Shown here: one piece after another, positions 59,864 to 61,000 of the stretch
Position numbering within the stretch: position 1 is the stretch's first letter
How the letters are laid out: each line of letters starts with the position of its first letter
Origin: Clostridia bacterium
Lineage (GTDB): Bacteria; Bacillota; Clostridia; Oscillospirales; CAG-272
NCBI GenBank assembly: GCA_017456985.1
Contig: JAFTIH010000023.1
Location: 1-61,000, forward strand
Direction of reading: 5' to 3'
DNA length: 61,000 nucleotides
Notes under the pieces: model-generated
What the model was told of the DNA's origin: nothing
Seen by the model: the letters and a program-made list of their open reading frames with translations, nothing else
Databases searched by the model: none
Made by a program: the position numbers and the translations under genes

Positions 59864-61000
59864 TCAGAACAACCCCGTGATCTTGCCGTTTTCATCGACG
59901 TCGATGCGCTCGGCGGCGGGGGATTTGGGCAGACCGGGCATCGTCATCACCTCGCCCGTGAGGACGACGAGGAAGCCTGCGCCTGCGGAGACCTTGACGT
60001 TCTTGACGCTGACGGTGAAGCCGTCGGGCGCGCCGAGGAGCGCCATATTGTCCGAGAAGGAGTATTGCGTTTTGGCAACGCAGACGGGAAGATTGCCGAA
60101 GCCGAGGGCGGTAAGCTCCTCGATCTGCTTCTTGGCGTTCGGCGTGAAGGTGACACCCTCGCCGTGATAGATCTTCTTAACGAGCGTTTGGATGCGCTCT
60201 TCGATGGTGCCGTCGAGGTCGTAGGCGTAGGTGAAGTCGCCCTTTTCCTCTTCGCAAAGACGAACGACCTCGCGCGCGAGCTCCTCGCCGCCTTTACCGC
60301 CCTCTGCCCAGACGTTAGAGAGCACGACGTTCACGCCCAGCGCACGGCACTTGGCGATGATGGCGTCCACCTCGGCGTCCGTATCGGTGGGGAAGCGGTT
60401 GACCGCCACGACGGCGGGAAGGCGATAGACGTTTTTGATGTTTTCCACGTGGCGAAGCAGGTTGGGCAGACCGCGCTCGAGCGCTTCCAGGTTCTCGCTT
60501 CCCAGCTCCGTCTTGGCAAGACCGCCGTGCATTTTGAGCGCGCGGATGGTCGCGACGATGACCACGGCGTCGGGAGTGAGCCCTGCCATACGGCACTTGA
60601 TATCGAGGAACTTTTCGGCACCCAGGTCTGCACCGAAGCCTGCCTCGGTGATGGCGTAATCGCCAAGGCGAAGCGCCATACGGGTGGCGGTGACGGAGTT
60701 ACAGCCGTGTGCGATGTTGGCAAACGGACCGCCGTGTACGAGCGCGGGGGTACCTTCAAGCGTCTGCACGAGGTTGGGCTTGAGGGCGTTTTTGAGCAGT
60801 GCCGCCATCGCGCCGACCGCCTTCAAGTCACCTGCGGTGACGGGCTTGCCCTCATAGGTGTAGCCCACGATGATGCGGGAGAGGCGCTCCTTCAAGTCGG
60901 TGATGGAGGACGCAAGGCAGAAGATCGCCATAATTTCGGAGGCGACGGTGATGTCGTAGCCGTCCTCACGCGGCACGCCGTTGACCTTGCCGCCAAGACC
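59864..61000 (-). CDS. fhs: Formate-tetrahydrofolate ligase, C-terminal part
   Basis: The visible 379 codons encode the C-terminal two thirds of the enzyme; the start and the ATP-binding P-loop lie beyond the right edge of the window. Family segments include [49 protein letters not shown]-like [14 protein letters not shown] and [14 protein letters not shown]. It links formate to tetrahydrofolate with ATP, giving 10-formyl-THF for purines and formyl-Met-tRNA; it is also used in acetogenic carbon fixation. No frameshift is visible. Confidence 0.95.
   Translation of the reverse strand, partial: GLGGKVNGVPREDGYDITVASEIMAIFCLASSITDLKERLSRIIVGYTYEGKPVTAGDLKAVGAMAALLKNALKPNLVQTLEGTPALVHGGPFANIAHGCNSVTATRMALRLGDYAITEAGFGADLGAEKFLDIKCRMAGLTPDAVVIVATIRALKMHGGLAKTELGSENLEALERGLPNLLRHVENIKNVYRLPAVVAVNRFPTDTDAEVDAIIAKCRALGVNVVLSNVWAEGGKGGEELAREVVRLCEEEKGDFTYAYDLDGTIEERIQTLVKKIYHGEGVTFTPNAKKQIEELTALGFGNLPVCVAKTQYSFSDNMALLGAPDGFTVSVKNVKVSAGAGFLVVLTGEVMTMPGLPKSPAAERIDVDENGKITGLF

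Overview
The window reads as a chromosome segment of an uncultured, fairly high-GC Clostridia bacterium (Firmicutes). The evidence is the gene order yicC - remA (DUF370) - rpoZ - priA - def - fmt - rsmB - rlmN - stp - prkC - rsgA, sigma-A promoters with 17-base spacers, strong AGGAGG-type ribosome binding sites and the family membership of most genes. I cannot name a genus. No rRNA, tRNA or CRISPR array was found.

Layout. 1-365: a non-coding hairpin array. 366-4236 (minus): DUF4037-like, TPR, transglutaminase-like lipoprotein and E2-like acyltransferase genes, the last with a structured leader. 4736-17399 (plus): the housekeeping run nrdR to rsgA. It is interrupted by a tandem palindromic repeat after yicC, and gmk is missing from its usual place. 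17495-31911 (minus): a compact 14.4 kb virus-structural cluster with both terminase subunits, portal, scaffold, capsid, connector, a nozzle-like protein, tail fibre and membrane proteins. I see no integrase, repressor, replication or endolysin gene. 32089-32385: a second hairpin array of the same architecture as the first. 32454-38826: wecB, a Na+/alanine symporter, an RluA-type synthase, hom and guaB. 39013-43236: an AraC regulator divergent from a three-gene operon (TIM-barrel isomerase, ceramidase-like protein, DegT aminotransferase). 43289-52703 (minus): a nine-gene operon that appears to hold all steps from DAHP to phenylalanine and tyrosine, with an AroE-AroK fusion. A divergent TetR gene follows, and both transcripts carry a matching palindrome just after their start sites. 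53621-57201: a cysteine-rich micro-protein, an NSS transporter and an ABC exporter. 57313-59748: an AT-richer island with an XRE regulator, a SHOCT membrane protein and two paralogous lipoproteins. 59864-61000: the C-terminal part of formate-tetrahydrofolate ligase, cut by the window end.

The most unusual items are the capsid/short-tail cluster without mobility or lysis genes, the TetR/aro operon pair with symmetrically placed operators, the two hairpin arrays, and the AraC-controlled operon of unclear chemistry. All functional calls rest on motifs and remembered family features; no database search was run.
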